Assembly (NCBI RefSeq): GCF_002158905.1
Contig: NZ_CP021431.1
Span: 1,054,001-1,118,000, forward strand
Direction: 5' to 3'
Source of the DNA: Yoonia vestfoldensis
GTDB taxonomy: Bacteria; Pseudomonadota; Alphaproteobacteria; Rhodobacterales; Rhodobacteraceae
DNA length: 64,000 nucleotides
A model generated the notes under the pieces. The model was not told the DNA's origin. It was given only the letters and a program-made list of their open reading frames with translations, and searched no databases. Within the stretch, counting starts at the first letter, position 1, and every line of letters starts with the position of its first letter. Position numbers and translations under genes: made by a program. Below, piece by piece: positions 25,377 through 34,031 of the stretch.

Positions 25377-26471
25377 TCAGGACAGGGCGGCGGCGAAATC
25401 ATCATAATTGAAATCGCGCACCAGCCGTATCGTTCCATCCAGTTCACGGATCGCGATGCTGGGCATTTTGACCCCGTTGAACCAATTCTTCTTGACCATC
25501 GTGTACCCAGCGGCGTCCTGAAACGAAAGGCGGTCACCGGCTTTTAGTGGCGCGTCAAAGCGAAATTCACCGAATATGTCACCCGCCAGACAGGATTTGC
25601 CGCAGATCATCCATTCATGCGCGCCCGTGTTCGGCGCCAGTTTGGCGGGTTCGCGGTAGATCAGCAGATCCAGCAGATGCGCCTCGATCGAGCTGTCGAC
25701 GATAGCCAGGTTCTTGCCGTTATGCATCGTATCAAGCACCGTGACTTCGAGGGTGGCCGCCCCGGTGATCGCCGCTTCGCCGGGTTCCAGATAGACCTGG
25801 ACGCCGAATCTTTGCGCGAATTGCGCCAGACGCTGGGCAAGTTTTTCCAGCGGGTAATCCGCGCCGGTGAAATGAATGCCGCCGCCCAGGCTGATCCAGT
25901 CCATCTGATGGATGATCGCGCCGAAATGATCCTCGATCAGGCGCAGCATTTCGTCGAACCGCTCAAAGCTGTCGTTTTCGCAATTGTTGTGAAACATCAA
26001 CCCGCTGATCTGATCGGCGACCGCCGCGATTTGCGCGGGATCATGTTCGCCCAGCCGGCTAAAGGGGCGGGCGGGATCGGCCAGATCGAATTCCGAGGTC
26101 GAGACCCCCGGATTGACCCGCAGCCCGCGCAGATGCCCTTGCGAGACATCCTTGAACTTTGTCAATTGCCCGATCGAGTTGAAAATGACCTTATCCGCAT
26201 GGGCCAGGACCTCTGCGATCTCGTGATCGGCATAGGCAACCGAATAGGCATGGGTTTCGCCCGGAAATTTTTCACGCCCCAGACGGACTTCGTAGAGCGA
26301 TGACGAGGTTGATCCATCCATATGTTCTGCCATGAAATCGAAAACCGACCATGTCGCAAAGCATTTGAGCGCCAGCAGACATTTCACCCCCGAGGCATCG
26401 CGCAGCCAAGAGATTTTCTCGAGGTTGCGCAGCAGACTGGATTTGTCGATAAGATAATAAGGTGTCTGCAC
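25377..26471 (-). CDS. nspC: Carboxynorspermidine/carboxyspermidine decarboxylase
   Basis: A PLP-dependent fold III decarboxylase (ornithine/diaminopimelate decarboxylase superfamily) completing spermidine or norspermidine synthesis. The PLP lysine is in LLALKCFATWSVF, followed by GSTSSSLYEV, GLMFHNNCENDSF, WISLGGGIHFTG and CGKSCLAGDIFGEF. Family members begin directly at the TPYYLIDKS segment, so I favour the GTG at 26471 (VQTPYYLID), giving 364 residues; ATG 26534 would add 21 residues of unlikely sequence. It is co-directional with the dehydrogenase gene. Confidence 0.92.
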   Translation of the reverse strand: MQTPYYLIDKSSLLRNLEKISWLRDASGVKCLLALKCFATWSVFDFMAEHMDGSTSSSLYEVRLGREKFPGETHAYSVAYADHEIAEVLAHADKVIFNSIGQLTKFKDVSQGHLRGLRVNPGVSTSEFDLADPARPFSRLGEHDPAQIAAVADQISGLMFHNNCENDSFERFDEMLRLIEDHFGAIIHQMDWISLGGGIHFTGADYPLEKLAQRLAQFAQRFGVQVYLEPGEAAITGAATLEVTVLDTMHNGKNLAIVDSSIEAHLLDLLIYREPAKLAPNTGAHEWMICGKSCLAGDIFGEFRFDAPLKAGDRLSFQDAAGYTMVKKNWFNGVKMPSIAIRELDGTIRLVRDFNYDDFAAALS

Positions 26472-26999
26472 GGCAAAAGCTTTCGTTGGATTTGCCCGCG
26501 CACCTACACCACAATCGTGCCGAAGACGAGCCATAAGCGCCCAGAAATCCGCGCAAATCCCTGCATGATCGTCGCAGCCTGCGCGGGCATCCGGCCGCTT
26601 TGGGCGCAAACATGCGCTGGCCCTGCTGCGCGACCTTCGTTAAACCACGGCAATGGACAGATCATTGCCCCATAACGTTCCTTGGCGCCTCAGCGTTGCC
26701 CCTATGATGGACTGGACGGGTTCATACTTATATTCAATGGGTTAAGCGGGGTCGTGTGCATTATGTGTGCAAAGTTAAATCGCCTTCTGTCGCGCCTTAT
26801 AGGGCTTTTGGCGGTTATCAGAATTGCGGGCTAGTCATGTCCGGGGCAACATCACTCGATCCGAAAATATCTGCTTCAGCCTCACGCTCAGGCAGAGCGC
26901 TTCGTAGCGGACATGATCGAGCTGGTCCGCCAACGGCCAAACGCAGCAGCTGGCTCAAGGTCTGGCCGTTTGGGATGGTAAACTTCGCCTTTGTTCACA
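26472..26999. other. Gene-poor junction between polyamine genes and the osmolyte island
   Basis: Over 500 bases with no gene I can support. Base composition falls toward AT here (for example 26700-26790), and GC-rich core sequence to the left gives way to a less GC-rich region to the right. A short coding-like relic (residues resembling AQAERFVADMIELVRQRPN around 26885-26940, plus strand) is interrupted at both ends and has no identifiable family. This is the likely left border of the acquired segment. Confidence 0.45.
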
Positions 27000-27812
27000 T
27001 CACATTCGTTGGTTTGCAGTATCCAGCAGTATCGGGAACCAATCTTCGCGCAGGCGTTGGCCCAGTTTCATGTCATGGCCGGGGAAGGGGGGCGATGTGG
27101 GACCAGGACGTTCCACATAACGAGCATCATCTCCCAGTAAACGCAGGGAAAATGCACGGCTGCGGGTGCCGCTCTCATTCCCGCGTGCTCCGTGCAGCGT
27201 CTTGTAGTTGAACGCCACTGCATCACCGGGTTCCATTTCGTATTCGCGGACATCTATGACCTCAGCGTCAGGATTTGGGACGGGCACGTAGTCGTCGTCA
27301 TTGGGGCAAAAATTGGTCTCGGCCAGCCAGTGCGTTGGCAGGACGGGCTTTCCCCAGCGATGCGATCCGGCAACACAGCGCAGGGACGCTTGGCGAACCG
27401 GATCAAGGGGCGACCAGAAGCTGACGGTTTGTTCGCCTTCGACAAAGTAATAGGGGCTGTCCTGATGCCATGGCGTCGGCTTTGAGGTGCCCAGTTCCTT
27501 AACCAACATATGATCGTGGAACATCTGGACGGTCCTTGACCCCATCGAATCGGCTGCAACCGCAGCGGCGGGTGATGCCTTGACTGCATCCTCGAATTCA
27601 CGGATGCGCATCCAGTTGCAATAATCGTCAAAAAATCGCCCGCCTTCGCCTTCCTTGAGGATCTCGGCAGCATAGGGGCCGGGCTCAGCCATGTTGCGTG
27701 CAACACCTGCGCGCAGTACTTCGACCTGATACTTGAACAGACCTTTGACAAGGAAAACTCCGTCGCGGGCCTAGGCGTCGATGTGGTCTTGGGTCAAAAG
27801 CGGATGTGTGAT
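27000..27812 (-). pseudogene. Phytanoyl-CoA dioxygenase (PhyH) family gene with an in-frame stop near its 5' end
   Basis: The minus strand encodes a PhyH-type Fe(II)/2-oxoglutarate oxygenase with iron ligands in WHQDSPYY (His-x-Asp) and the distal His in YKTLHGARGN, followed by TRSRAFSLRLLGD (2-oxoglutarate Arg). Coding continues upstream of the first ATG (27692) as GVFLVKGLFKYQVEVLRAGV, but a TAG at 27773-27771 interrupts it. Before the stop, HPLLTQDHIDA remains readable back to about 27812, where ATC stands where a start codon would be expected. So the gene is probably inactive. A 230-residue product from ATG 27692 would keep the iron ligands but lack the N-terminal helix. Confidence 0.7.
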
Positions 27813-27970
27813 GGTCCTATGCCTTTCGGTTGTTTCTCGTGTCAAATCGGGGCTATTCAGCTATCTGACCGTTGAGCTGTTGCTCTCCATTGATCATCAT
27901 TTGAAGCTGGTGGCGAAATCGCTGCTGAACCTTTTCAAGGTGTCTTGGTGCAAAGCCCCATCGTGTCCGG

Positions 27971-28558
27971 CTATTCCTTCAAAGCCCAAAAAACGAGGAG
28001 TGGACGGTCGGATGACCGCATCGCGTGCACGATACTCTTCGGATTGTAGAAGGTTTCGCCGTTGGCCACATGGACCCATTCGTTGCGACCCTGACGAAAA
28101 TCACCGGGGCTCATGACAAGATAGGTTTCTTCGGGTAGGTGCCTATGATCGGGATACCGCACGTTCGGCCCCACGAGCGACACTCCGAGCCAGACGTCTT
28201 CTCGGAGTTCAAGGCCTTCTGGGCCAACAAGCATTGCATTGGCATGGTTCTCAGAAAAACCTTCGCTTGCGCCGGTGCAATCCCCCTGACGGCGACGCCA
28301 TTGGAGGGCTGGTTCAATGGCCATGAAGGCCCGCATCAATTGTCGAAGATCTGAGTCGTCAGAGTCCAATGACAGCGATATATCTGAGAGATAGCGACAG
28401 ACGGGAAGCCGACCGCTTTCAAACTGTGATTGCGGAGCAGGCGTCTCAAGGGCGTCAAAAACCTGTTCAAGCAAACTGATAGATTTTTGATCACGCGCGC
28501 GACCGTAATAGGCTGTTCTTGCTGCGCCTAGGAGCTCTTCTAGGGCTTGGATACGCAT
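27971..28558 (-). CDS. dddQ: DMSP lyase of the cupin DddQ/DddL family
   Basis: A 195-residue cupin-fold enzyme that should cleave dimethylsulfoniopropionate to dimethyl sulfide and acrylate. The C-terminal cupin holds YPDHRHLPEETYLVMSPG (His-x-His and Glu/Tyr metal and catalytic residues) and YNPKSIVHAMRSSDRPLLVF (second-motif His). The N-terminal ~80 residues are helical, as in DddQ. ATG 28558 is taken; a GTG two codons upstream (28564) is possible. It lies on the minus strand downstream of creatinase and a small membrane ORF, so it may be transcribed with creatine catabolism. DddL or an unproven cupin of the same Pfam are alternatives. Confidence 0.8.
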   Translation of the reverse strand: MRIQALEELLGAARTAYYGRARDQKSISLLEQVFDALETPAPQSQFESGRLPVCRYLSDISLSLDSDDSDLRQLMRAFMAIEPALQWRRRQGDCTGASEGFSENHANAMLVGPEGLELREDVWLGVSLVGPNVRYPDHRHLPEETYLVMSPGDFRQGRNEWVHVANGETFYNPKSIVHAMRSSDRPLLVFWALKE

Positions 28559-28629
28559 TTCCACACCGAATTTTGTCTAAGTGAATAGTTTCCTGGCAGC
28601 GCATGCCGTCAGGAAACGAAACGGTCATC

Positions 28630-28646
28630 TGGCCCTTTGGGCCCAG
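28630..28646. terminator. Short hairpin between the small ORF and dddQ
   Basis: TGGCCC-TTT-GGGCC(C)A forms a compact hairpin just beyond the stop of the small membrane ORF. No T-run follows on the minus strand, so it could be a stabiliser or weak attenuator between creatinase and dddQ. Confidence 0.35.
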
Positions 28647-28652
28647 TATAGT

Positions 28653-28835
28653 TCAGTCGACGCTGTTCGTTTGAATGAAGATCGGTACGCCCGCCCCACG
28701 CACAATCACTGTGTAGCCATGCTTTTGGGTTTCACGCGATAGGAGGGTTACCGCTATGACCAGCGCCATCAGGGCGCTGATCATAGCAATATTGTTTGCT
28801 ACCGAGATAGCACTGATCTTAGTTCTTGATGACAT
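28653..28835 (-). CDS. Small single-pass membrane protein (60 residues), hypothetical
   Basis: A 60-codon frame whose ATG lies inside the last codons of creatinase (17-base overlap). The sequence has one hydrophobic helix (SVANNIAMISALMALVIAVTL, written here over 20 residues as NNIAMISALMALVIAVTL) followed by a short polar tail. I do not recognise it. Overlapping start, same strand and a plausible membrane helix suggest a real translationally coupled small protein, but it could also be chance. Confidence 0.4.
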   Translation of the reverse strand: MSSRTKISAISVANNIAMISALMALVIAVTLLSRETQKHGYTVIVRGAGVPIFIQTNSVD

Positions 28836-30033
28836 TGTGCTCGGGGCCGAATGGGAAGCCGGTGATGTTCTCGACTGTATTGTCCTCGCCGATCACTAGG
28901 ATGTCATGCTCACGGTAGCCGCCAGCGCCAGGCTGACCTTCCGGGATCATGACCATGGGCTCCATGGATACGACCATTCCGGGCTTGAGCTCCGTTTCAA
29001 TGTCTTCGCGAAGTTCTACACCAGCCTCGCGGCCATAGTAGTGGCTCAGAACGCCAAAGCTGTGGCCGTATCCGAACGAACGATACTTCAGCAGGTCCCA
29101 TTCGCGATACATTTCGTTGAGCTCGATCGCGATGTCCATGCAGCGCGCGCCGGGCTTGATCAGCTCGAGGCCACGTTCATGCACCGCCACGTTCTTCTCC
29201 CAGATATCGAGGCTTGCATCATCAACGTGGTCGCAGAAAAGTGTGCGTTCCAGGGCCGTGTAGTAGCCAAAGATCATCGGGAAGGTGTTGAGGCTGAGGA
29301 TCTCGCCGGACTGCACCTTCTTGTTGGTCACCGGGTTGTGCGCGCCGTCGGTATTGATACCGGACTGGAACCAGGTCCAAGTGTCCATCAATTCGACAAA
29401 CGGGAAGGAGTTGGCGATCTCGCGGATCATTGCATTGGTGCTGGCAATGGCGACTTCGTGCTCGGGAACACCGGCCTTGACCGCAGCGGCCACAGCAGCA
29501 CCGCCAACGTCGGCGACGCGCGCGCCTTCTTTGATCAGCTTGATTTCTTCGTCCGACTTGATCGTCCGCATCCACATGGCGGGCTGGCCGACGTCAACGA
29601 ACTCGACGCCCGGCAGGGCATCCTGAAGCAGTTGGCGATATTCCAGCGACACGTGGTCGAATTCGATACCGATGCGCTTGGCACCCGGTGTCAGTTGCTG
29701 GATCGCGCGGTAGAAGTTGTCACGACGCCAGTCAGTATATGTGATGTTGTTGCCGAAGCTGCGGCGGAAGGGTTGGCCGCCGTCGATGCCGGCAGAGATC
29801 GTCGTGGCGTTCTTCTGGTCAATGACCATGCCGTATTTACGACCGAAATAGCAGTACAGCCATCCGCTATAATAGTTGATGCAGTGATAGGAGGTGAAGA
29901 GCGATGCATCGACATCGTTCTTGCCCATCCAGTCGCGCAATTCGTTCTGGCGACGGGCCATTTCGTTATCTGAAAAGGGCGAGAACTCCTTCTCGCCGTT
30001 GTGCCATTCCATGACGTGGAGCATGTCGTCCAT
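28819..30033 (-). CDS. Creatinase (creatine amidinohydrolase)
   Basis: Creatinase hydrolyses creatine to sarcosine and urea in the cytoplasm. The 404-residue M24-fold (pita-bread) protein matches the Pseudomonas enzyme closely: FTSYHCINYYSGWLYC, AGIDGGQPFRRS, YTDWRRDNF, WFQSGINTDGAHNP (catalytic His near residue 231), LNTFPMIFGYYTALERTLF, YGHSFGVLSHYYGREAG and SMEPMVMIPEG. It lacks the full metal-ligand set of true M24 peptidases, as creatinases do. A DddP-type DMSP lyase is the main look-alike, but the GINTDGAHNP and FGYGHSFG segments fit creatinase better, and creatininase and sarcosine oxidase genes are adjacent. Confidence 0.93.
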   Translation of the reverse strand: MDDMLHVMEWHNGEKEFSPFSDNEMARRQNELRDWMGKNDVDASLFTSYHCINYYSGWLYCYFGRKYGMVIDQKNATTISAGIDGGQPFRRSFGNNITYTDWRRDNFYRAIQQLTPGAKRIGIEFDHVSLEYRQLLQDALPGVEFVDVGQPAMWMRTIKSDEEIKLIKEGARVADVGGAAVAAAVKAGVPEHEVAIASTNAMIREIANSFPFVELMDTWTWFQSGINTDGAHNPVTNKKVQSGEILSLNTFPMIFGYYTALERTLFCDHVDDASLDIWEKNVAVHERGLELIKPGARCMDIAIELNEMYREWDLLKYRSFGYGHSFGVLSHYYGREAGVELREDIETELKPGMVVSMEPMVMIPEGQPGAGGYREHDILVIGEDNTVENITGFPFGPEHNVIKN

Positions 30034-30154
30034 TGTCGATATTCCTCTCTGCTAACAGTGACCTTGTCTGCGTAGCAGTGTGGCGATGCGACGAAAAATT
30101 AATTGCAATCATCTTACCATAAGGATTATAAATTTACCTCGGTGGGAGTGCTCG

Positions 30155-31051
30155 TTATCTGGCGCGAGCATGCGTCGGCAGGCGGAAGGATGACACATCC
30201 TCCGTGATCTGCTCGATCAGTTTCAGCGCGGCATCGGACATCTTTATGTGCTTGTAGAACAGCCCAATGTGGATCTTTGACAATTTCGGGAAGCCATCGC
30301 TGGCGCTGAGGACCCGCATACCGGGCAGCAACGTCTTCTTTGTTAACGCGGTGACACCCATGCCATCCAAGACTGCCTTTTGGAGAGCTGCGACGCCGAG
30401 GCTTTCGAAGGACACGCGCCAATCGCGCCCTTCGGTATCAAGCGCGTCGATCATACGCTTGCGATAGAAACAGCCGTCGGGATGCGCGATCACCTTGAGT
30501 GGCTGATCCGGATCGATCTTGTGATCGCGGGCGCAGACCCAGACCGGACGTTCCGACCAGTAGATGGAGACGTGGGGCGCGGGCATTTCATCCGTGATGG
30601 CAATGGTCATATCGAGGTCATCAACATGGAGAGCTGCAAGAAGCTCACGGCTTCGGTAACAGCGAATGTCCAACAAGACAGCAGGGTTCTCGTGTGAGAA
30701 CTTGGCAATAGCGCTTTGGAAATACTCTATTGAATAGTCGACCGGCAAGCCAATCCTGAGTGTTCCAAGAAAGGCTGCCTGCTGCAAATTGGCAACTGCC
30801 CGGTCATTGAGGCGCAGCATCTCCCGTGCATAGCCCAGAAGGGTCTGCCCGTCCGGCGTCAACTCTACTTGCTTGCCTTCATGCTTTAGTAATTTGGCAC
30901 CGACAACCTCTTCAAGGCGCTTGATCTGCAAGGATATTGCCGGCTGCGTCCGCCCGAGAATATTCCCGGTTTCCGTATAGTTGCGTAGGTCGACCACAGT
31001 CACGAAGGTCCGCAGCAGGTCAGTTTGCAGGTTGGTGAATTTGCGCATCAT
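30155..31051 (-). CDS. LysR-family transcriptional regulator of creatine/creatinine genes
   Basis: A 298-residue LysR protein: N-terminal winged helix (DLLRTFVTVVDLRNYTETG, TQPAISLQIKRLEE) and a C-terminal periplasmic-binding-like effector domain. ATG 31051 follows AAGGA; the tandem ATG at 31048 is equally possible. It is placed between creatinase (same strand, downstream) and the divergent creatininase operon, so both could be targets. The effector may be creatinine, creatine or sarcosine (inference). Confidence 0.88.
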   Translation of the reverse strand: MMRKFTNLQTDLLRTFVTVVDLRNYTETGNILGRTQPAISLQIKRLEEVVGAKLLKHEGKQVELTPDGQTLLGYAREMLRLNDRAVANLQQAAFLGTLRIGLPVDYSIEYFQSAIAKFSHENPAVLLDIRCYRSRELLAALHVDDLDMTIAITDEMPAPHVSIYWSERPVWVCARDHKIDPDQPLKVIAHPDGCFYRKRMIDALDTEGRDWRVSFESLGVAALQKAVLDGMGVTALTKKTLLPGMRVLSASDGFPKLSKIHIGLFYKHIKMSDAALKLIEQITEDVSSFRLPTHARAR

Positions 31052-31142
31052 TAACAATCCTTATCCAAGCATTGTTACTATGAATTTCTGTGGCAAGGCA
31101 AGCTGCCCTAAGGTCTGACGATCTTCAGATGCAGGGGGTGCA

Positions 31143-31946
31143 ATGCCACATTCTACAGTTTTCGCCGCCGAAATGGCTTGGCCCGACTACCAGAAGCGAG
31201 TCCAGAACGGCGATGTGCCCATCCTGATCCCGCTCGGATCAATGGAACAGCACGGCCATCATATGCCAATGCATGTCGATGTGCTTTTGCCGACCGAATT
31301 CGCCCGCCGCGTGGCCGAGCAGGTCGGCGCCCTTGTAGCGCCGCCGTTCACCTACGGATACAAATCGCACCAGAAATCCGGTGGCGGAAACTTCTTTCCC
31401 GGCACGACCAGCCTTGATGGCGCGACTTTGGTGAACGCGCTCAAGGACGTGGTCAAGGAATTCGTGCGTCACGGCGTGCGCAATCTGTGCATTGTCAATG
31501 GCCACTTTGAGAATTCCTGGTTCATCACAGAAGCGATTGACCTTGCCTTGCGCGAACTGGGCTGGGGCGACATCCATGACGTCAAGGTCGTGGTCCTGTC
31601 CTATTGGGACTTTGTGGATCAGGCGTCGATCGAGAAGCTGTATCCGGACGGCTTTCTCGGATGGGACATCGAGCATGGAGGGGTTCTGGAAACGTCCCTG
31701 ATGCTGCGTTTGCACCCCGATCTCGTGTCACTTCAAAACGCGGTCGAGCACGCCCCGGCAACATTTCCGCCCTACGACGTCTACCCGGCTAAGCCGGAAT
31801 GGACACCAGCAAGTGGGACGCTGTCCTCACCAAAAGAAGCTACCGCCGAAAAGGGCGATATCCTTCTGGATGTGTGCACCAAGGGCATTATTGCGGCGCT
31901 CACAAACGAGTTCGGCAAAGCCGCCGCACTGGCGAGTGCAAGCTGA
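31143..31946 (+). CDS. Creatininase (creatinine amidohydrolase)
   Basis: It converts creatinine to creatine, using two metal ions. The 267-residue product has the family core IPLGSMEQHGHHMPMHVDVLLP (Glu, His and Asp metal ligands), shown here as PLGSMEQHGHHMPMHVD, then IVNGHFENSW (second His/Glu ligands) and GYKSHQKSGGGNFFPGTTSL. ATG 31143 follows AGGGGGT. It is divergent from LysR and heads an operon with the ABC importer below, so uptake and first step are co-expressed. Confidence 0.92.
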   Translation: MPHSTVFAAEMAWPDYQKRVQNGDVPILIPLGSMEQHGHHMPMHVDVLLPTEFARRVAEQVGALVAPPFTYGYKSHQKSGGGNFFPGTTSLDGATLVNALKDVVKEFVRHGVRNLCIVNGHFENSWFITEAIDLALRELGWGDIHDVKVVVLSYWDFVDQASIEKLYPDGFLGWDIEHGGVLETSLMLRLHPDLVSLQNAVEHAPATFPPYDVYPAKPEWTPASGTLSSPKEATAEKGDILLDVCTKGIIAALTNEFGKAAALASAS

Positions 31947-31991
31947 TCCTCCCATCAAAAAAAGATAATAATCCCAACAAGGAGTAATCCG

Positions 31992-33110
31992 ATGTCCACT
32001 AAATTGATCCGACCAAGTCGCCGCAGTCTGCTGAAGATGACAGGTGCCGCAGCCTTGGCAACGCCTTTCCTGTCCATCCGTGCGGCGGCGCAAACGACTG
32101 AATTGTCGATGCTTGCTTGGTATGGTCACGCAGAGCCCGATATCGTTGGCGAATTCGAAGAGGCCAACAACGTCAAGTTCGTGCCTAAATACTACACCGG
32201 CGGTGACAACATGCTGGGCCTGATCGCGCAATCCCCGCGCGGTACCTTTGATGTGATCCTGTCGGATGGCGAATATGTGCAGCAGCTTAACGCTGCTGGC
32301 TACATCGAAGAACTGGATCCCGCTGACTACGCCTTTGACGACTTCTTCCCCGAATTCCAGAAGTTCCCTGGCCATTGGCAGGACGACAAGCTCTATTCCG
32401 TCATCACGCGATTTGGCTTCCTCGGCGTAGCCTACAATACGGATGCTTTCACCGAAGAAGAGGCCTCCAGCTACGATCTTTTTGCAGACGAGCGGTTGAC
32501 CGGAAAGCTCGGCCATTTTGACTGGCACCTGCCCAACCTGGGACAGATGAGCCTGCATGTCGGCAATTCATCGCCTTACGACATCGACGAAGCGGCTTGG
32601 GAAAAAGTGCAGGAGCATACCATGGGCCTGCGCCGTCAAGCTGGCGGCTTCTTCGATTATGGCGGCACTTTCTCGTCGCTCGACAACGGGCAAATGCTGG
32701 CCTTTGCAGGGATCGGTGACTGGATCACCGGTACCCTGGAAAAGAACGGCAGTCCGGTACGCAGCGTCATTCCAAAGGAAGGTGGCTTGCAGTGGACCGA
32801 GAGCTTCTCGATCGGCAAAGGCTCACAAAATCAGGAAATGGCCAAGAAGTGGATCCAGTACATCACCTCCCCGGAAGGCCAGGCGAAATCTGCTGACATG
32901 GCAGCCTATCCGGCTATCGTGCCCTCGCAGGCAGGATGGCGCGTGCTCAATGAGACCAATCCTGCCGAGGCACAGCGCCAAAACATGGTTCTGGGACAGC
33001 GCAATGCGATGGACATGATCCGTGAAGGGTTGATCCAGTATCGTCAGCTTCCGGTTCAGCAAAGCCTCGAAGACTGGAATGATTTTTGGTCCGACTACAA
33101 AGGCGCGTAA
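31992..33110 (+). CDS. Tat-exported substrate-binding protein of a polyamine-type ABC importer
   Basis: A 372-residue PotD/PotF-like extracellular binding protein. The signal carries a twin-arginine motif (SRRSLLKMTGAAALA), suggesting folded export through Tat, and the mature part begins near ELSMLAWYGHAEPD. The fold family binds cationic amines, which fits creatinine or creatine as ligand given the preceding creatininase gene (inference). AAGGAG precedes ATG 31992. Two hairpins follow the stop codon. Confidence 0.9.
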   Translation: MSTKLIRPSRRSLLKMTGAAALATPFLSIRAAAQTTELSMLAWYGHAEPDIVGEFEEANNVKFVPKYYTGGDNMLGLIAQSPRGTFDVILSDGEYVQQLNAAGYIEELDPADYAFDDFFPEFQKFPGHWQDDKLYSVITRFGFLGVAYNTDAFTEEEASSYDLFADERLTGKLGHFDWHLPNLGQMSLHVGNSSPYDIDEAAWEKVQEHTMGLRRQAGGFFDYGGTFSSLDNGQMLAFAGIGDWITGTLEKNGSPVRSVIPKEGGLQWTESFSIGKGSQNQEMAKKWIQYITSPEGQAKSADMAAYPAIVPSQAGWRVLNETNPAEAQRQNMVLGQRNAMDMIREGLIQYRQLPVQQSLEDWNDFWSDYKGA

Positions 33111-33151
33111 GGCGCCTTTGAGTTGGGGCGCATGGTTTTTCGCGCCCCAAC
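33099..33151 (+). terminator. Tandem hairpins after the binding-protein gene
   Basis: AAAGGCG/CGCCTTT straddles the stop codon (33099-33119). GTTGGGGCGC (33122-33131) and GCGCCCCAAC (33142-33151) form a perfect 10-bp stem around a 10-base loop. The following permease gene is on the same strand, so these probably attenuate read-through or protect the 3' end, giving excess binding protein over permease. Confidence 0.65.
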
Positions 33152-33172
33152 AAGACGCCGGATTGCTCAGCT

Positions 33173-34030
33173 ATGGGATCTGATATGACCAAGCGACCAA
33201 CACTTTTTTCATTGATCTTGTCGATGCCGCTGCTGCTCTGGCAGTTATTGTTCTTTCTTTTTCCGCTCCTGTTTCTGGTCGCGATCAGTTTCTGGACAGT
33301 GCGCAACTTTCAGATGACGCCCGACCTCAACTTTGGAAATTGGGAGCGTGTCCTGTCACGTGGTGTGTTTTGGGACGCCTATTTCCGGACCATGGTCCTT
33401 GCTACGACAGCAGCCGTGGTCACCAGTATTATCGCTTTTCCGGCGTCCTATGCGATTTCATTCAAGATGAGTGAGAAAGCCAAGCGGTGGATGATCTTTA
33501 TTCTCATCATTCCGTTCTTCACCAGCTATCTTGTCCGGGTCTATTCGCTCCAGGTCTTCTTGTCTGATGCGGGCATCCTAAACGCGGCATTCGCGTATAT
33601 TGGTCTTGGGCCATTCCCGATGTTGAACAACGCATTTGGGATCATCGTGGGCATGGTGACGCTGACTTTGCCCTTGGTTGTTCTGTTGCAGACATTCAGC
33701 CTAAACTTCGTCAATCGCGACCTGATCGAGGCTGCGCATAACCTGCGCTGTGGCAGATTGCGGACGGTTTTTGCGGTGATTGTTCCATCAGCCAAAGTGG
33801 GTCTTGTGATCGCTGCGCTGTTTGCTTTTATCCTCAGTTTTGGAGACTTCGTCAGCCCGCTGTATCTTGGGGGCGGCAACCCTCCGACACTGTCGATCAT
33901 GATCACCGATTTCACCAAGTCCGGTCAGCAATGGCCCCGCGCGGCGGTGGTTGCGATCATGATGATTATCACGCTGCTCACGGCAGCATTCGCGGCAGTC
34001 ACCTATGCGTATAAAGAGCGGGGCAAATGA
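33173..34030 (+). CDS. Polyamine-type ABC transporter permease (PotB-like)
   Basis: A 285-residue inner-membrane protein with six helices and the EAA loop EAAHNLRCGRLRTVFAVIVP that contacts the ATPase, as in PotB/PotH. Two starts are possible, ATG 33173 and ATG 33185; neither has a strong ribosome-binding site. The next permease starts two bases after its stop codon. Confidence 0.92.
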   Translation: MGSDMTKRPTLFSLILSMPLLLWQLLFFLFPLLFLVAISFWTVRNFQMTPDLNFGNWERVLSRGVFWDAYFRTMVLATTAAVVTSIIAFPASYAISFKMSEKAKRWMIFILIIPFFTSYLVRVYSLQVFLSDAGILNAAFAYIGLGPFPMLNNAFGIIVGMVTLTLPLVVLLQTFSLNFVNRDLIEAAHNLRCGRLRTVFAVIVPSAKVGLVIAALFAFILSFGDFVSPLYLGGGNPPTLSIMITDFTKSGQQWPRAAVVAIMMIITLLTAAFAAVTYAYKERGK

Positions 34031-34031
34031 G

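Noticed and set aside
26756..27211. 151-codon plus-strand frame at the left border of the osmolyte island
   Set aside because: Overlaps the PhyH coding region on the other strand and has no coherent protein character; at best contains a short relic.
28819..30033. DddP (M24-type DMSP lyase) instead of creatinase
   Set aside because: Attractive because a DMSP lyase gene is adjacent, but residue pattern around INTDGAHNP and FGYGHSFG follows creatinase, and creatininase plus sarcosine oxidase genes surround it.
30034..30154. Riboswitch (glycine, THF or guanidine type) upstream of creatinase
   Set aside because: The leader is short (about 120 bases) and AT-rich, and I could not find the conserved cores of these riboswitches there or before soxB and glyA.
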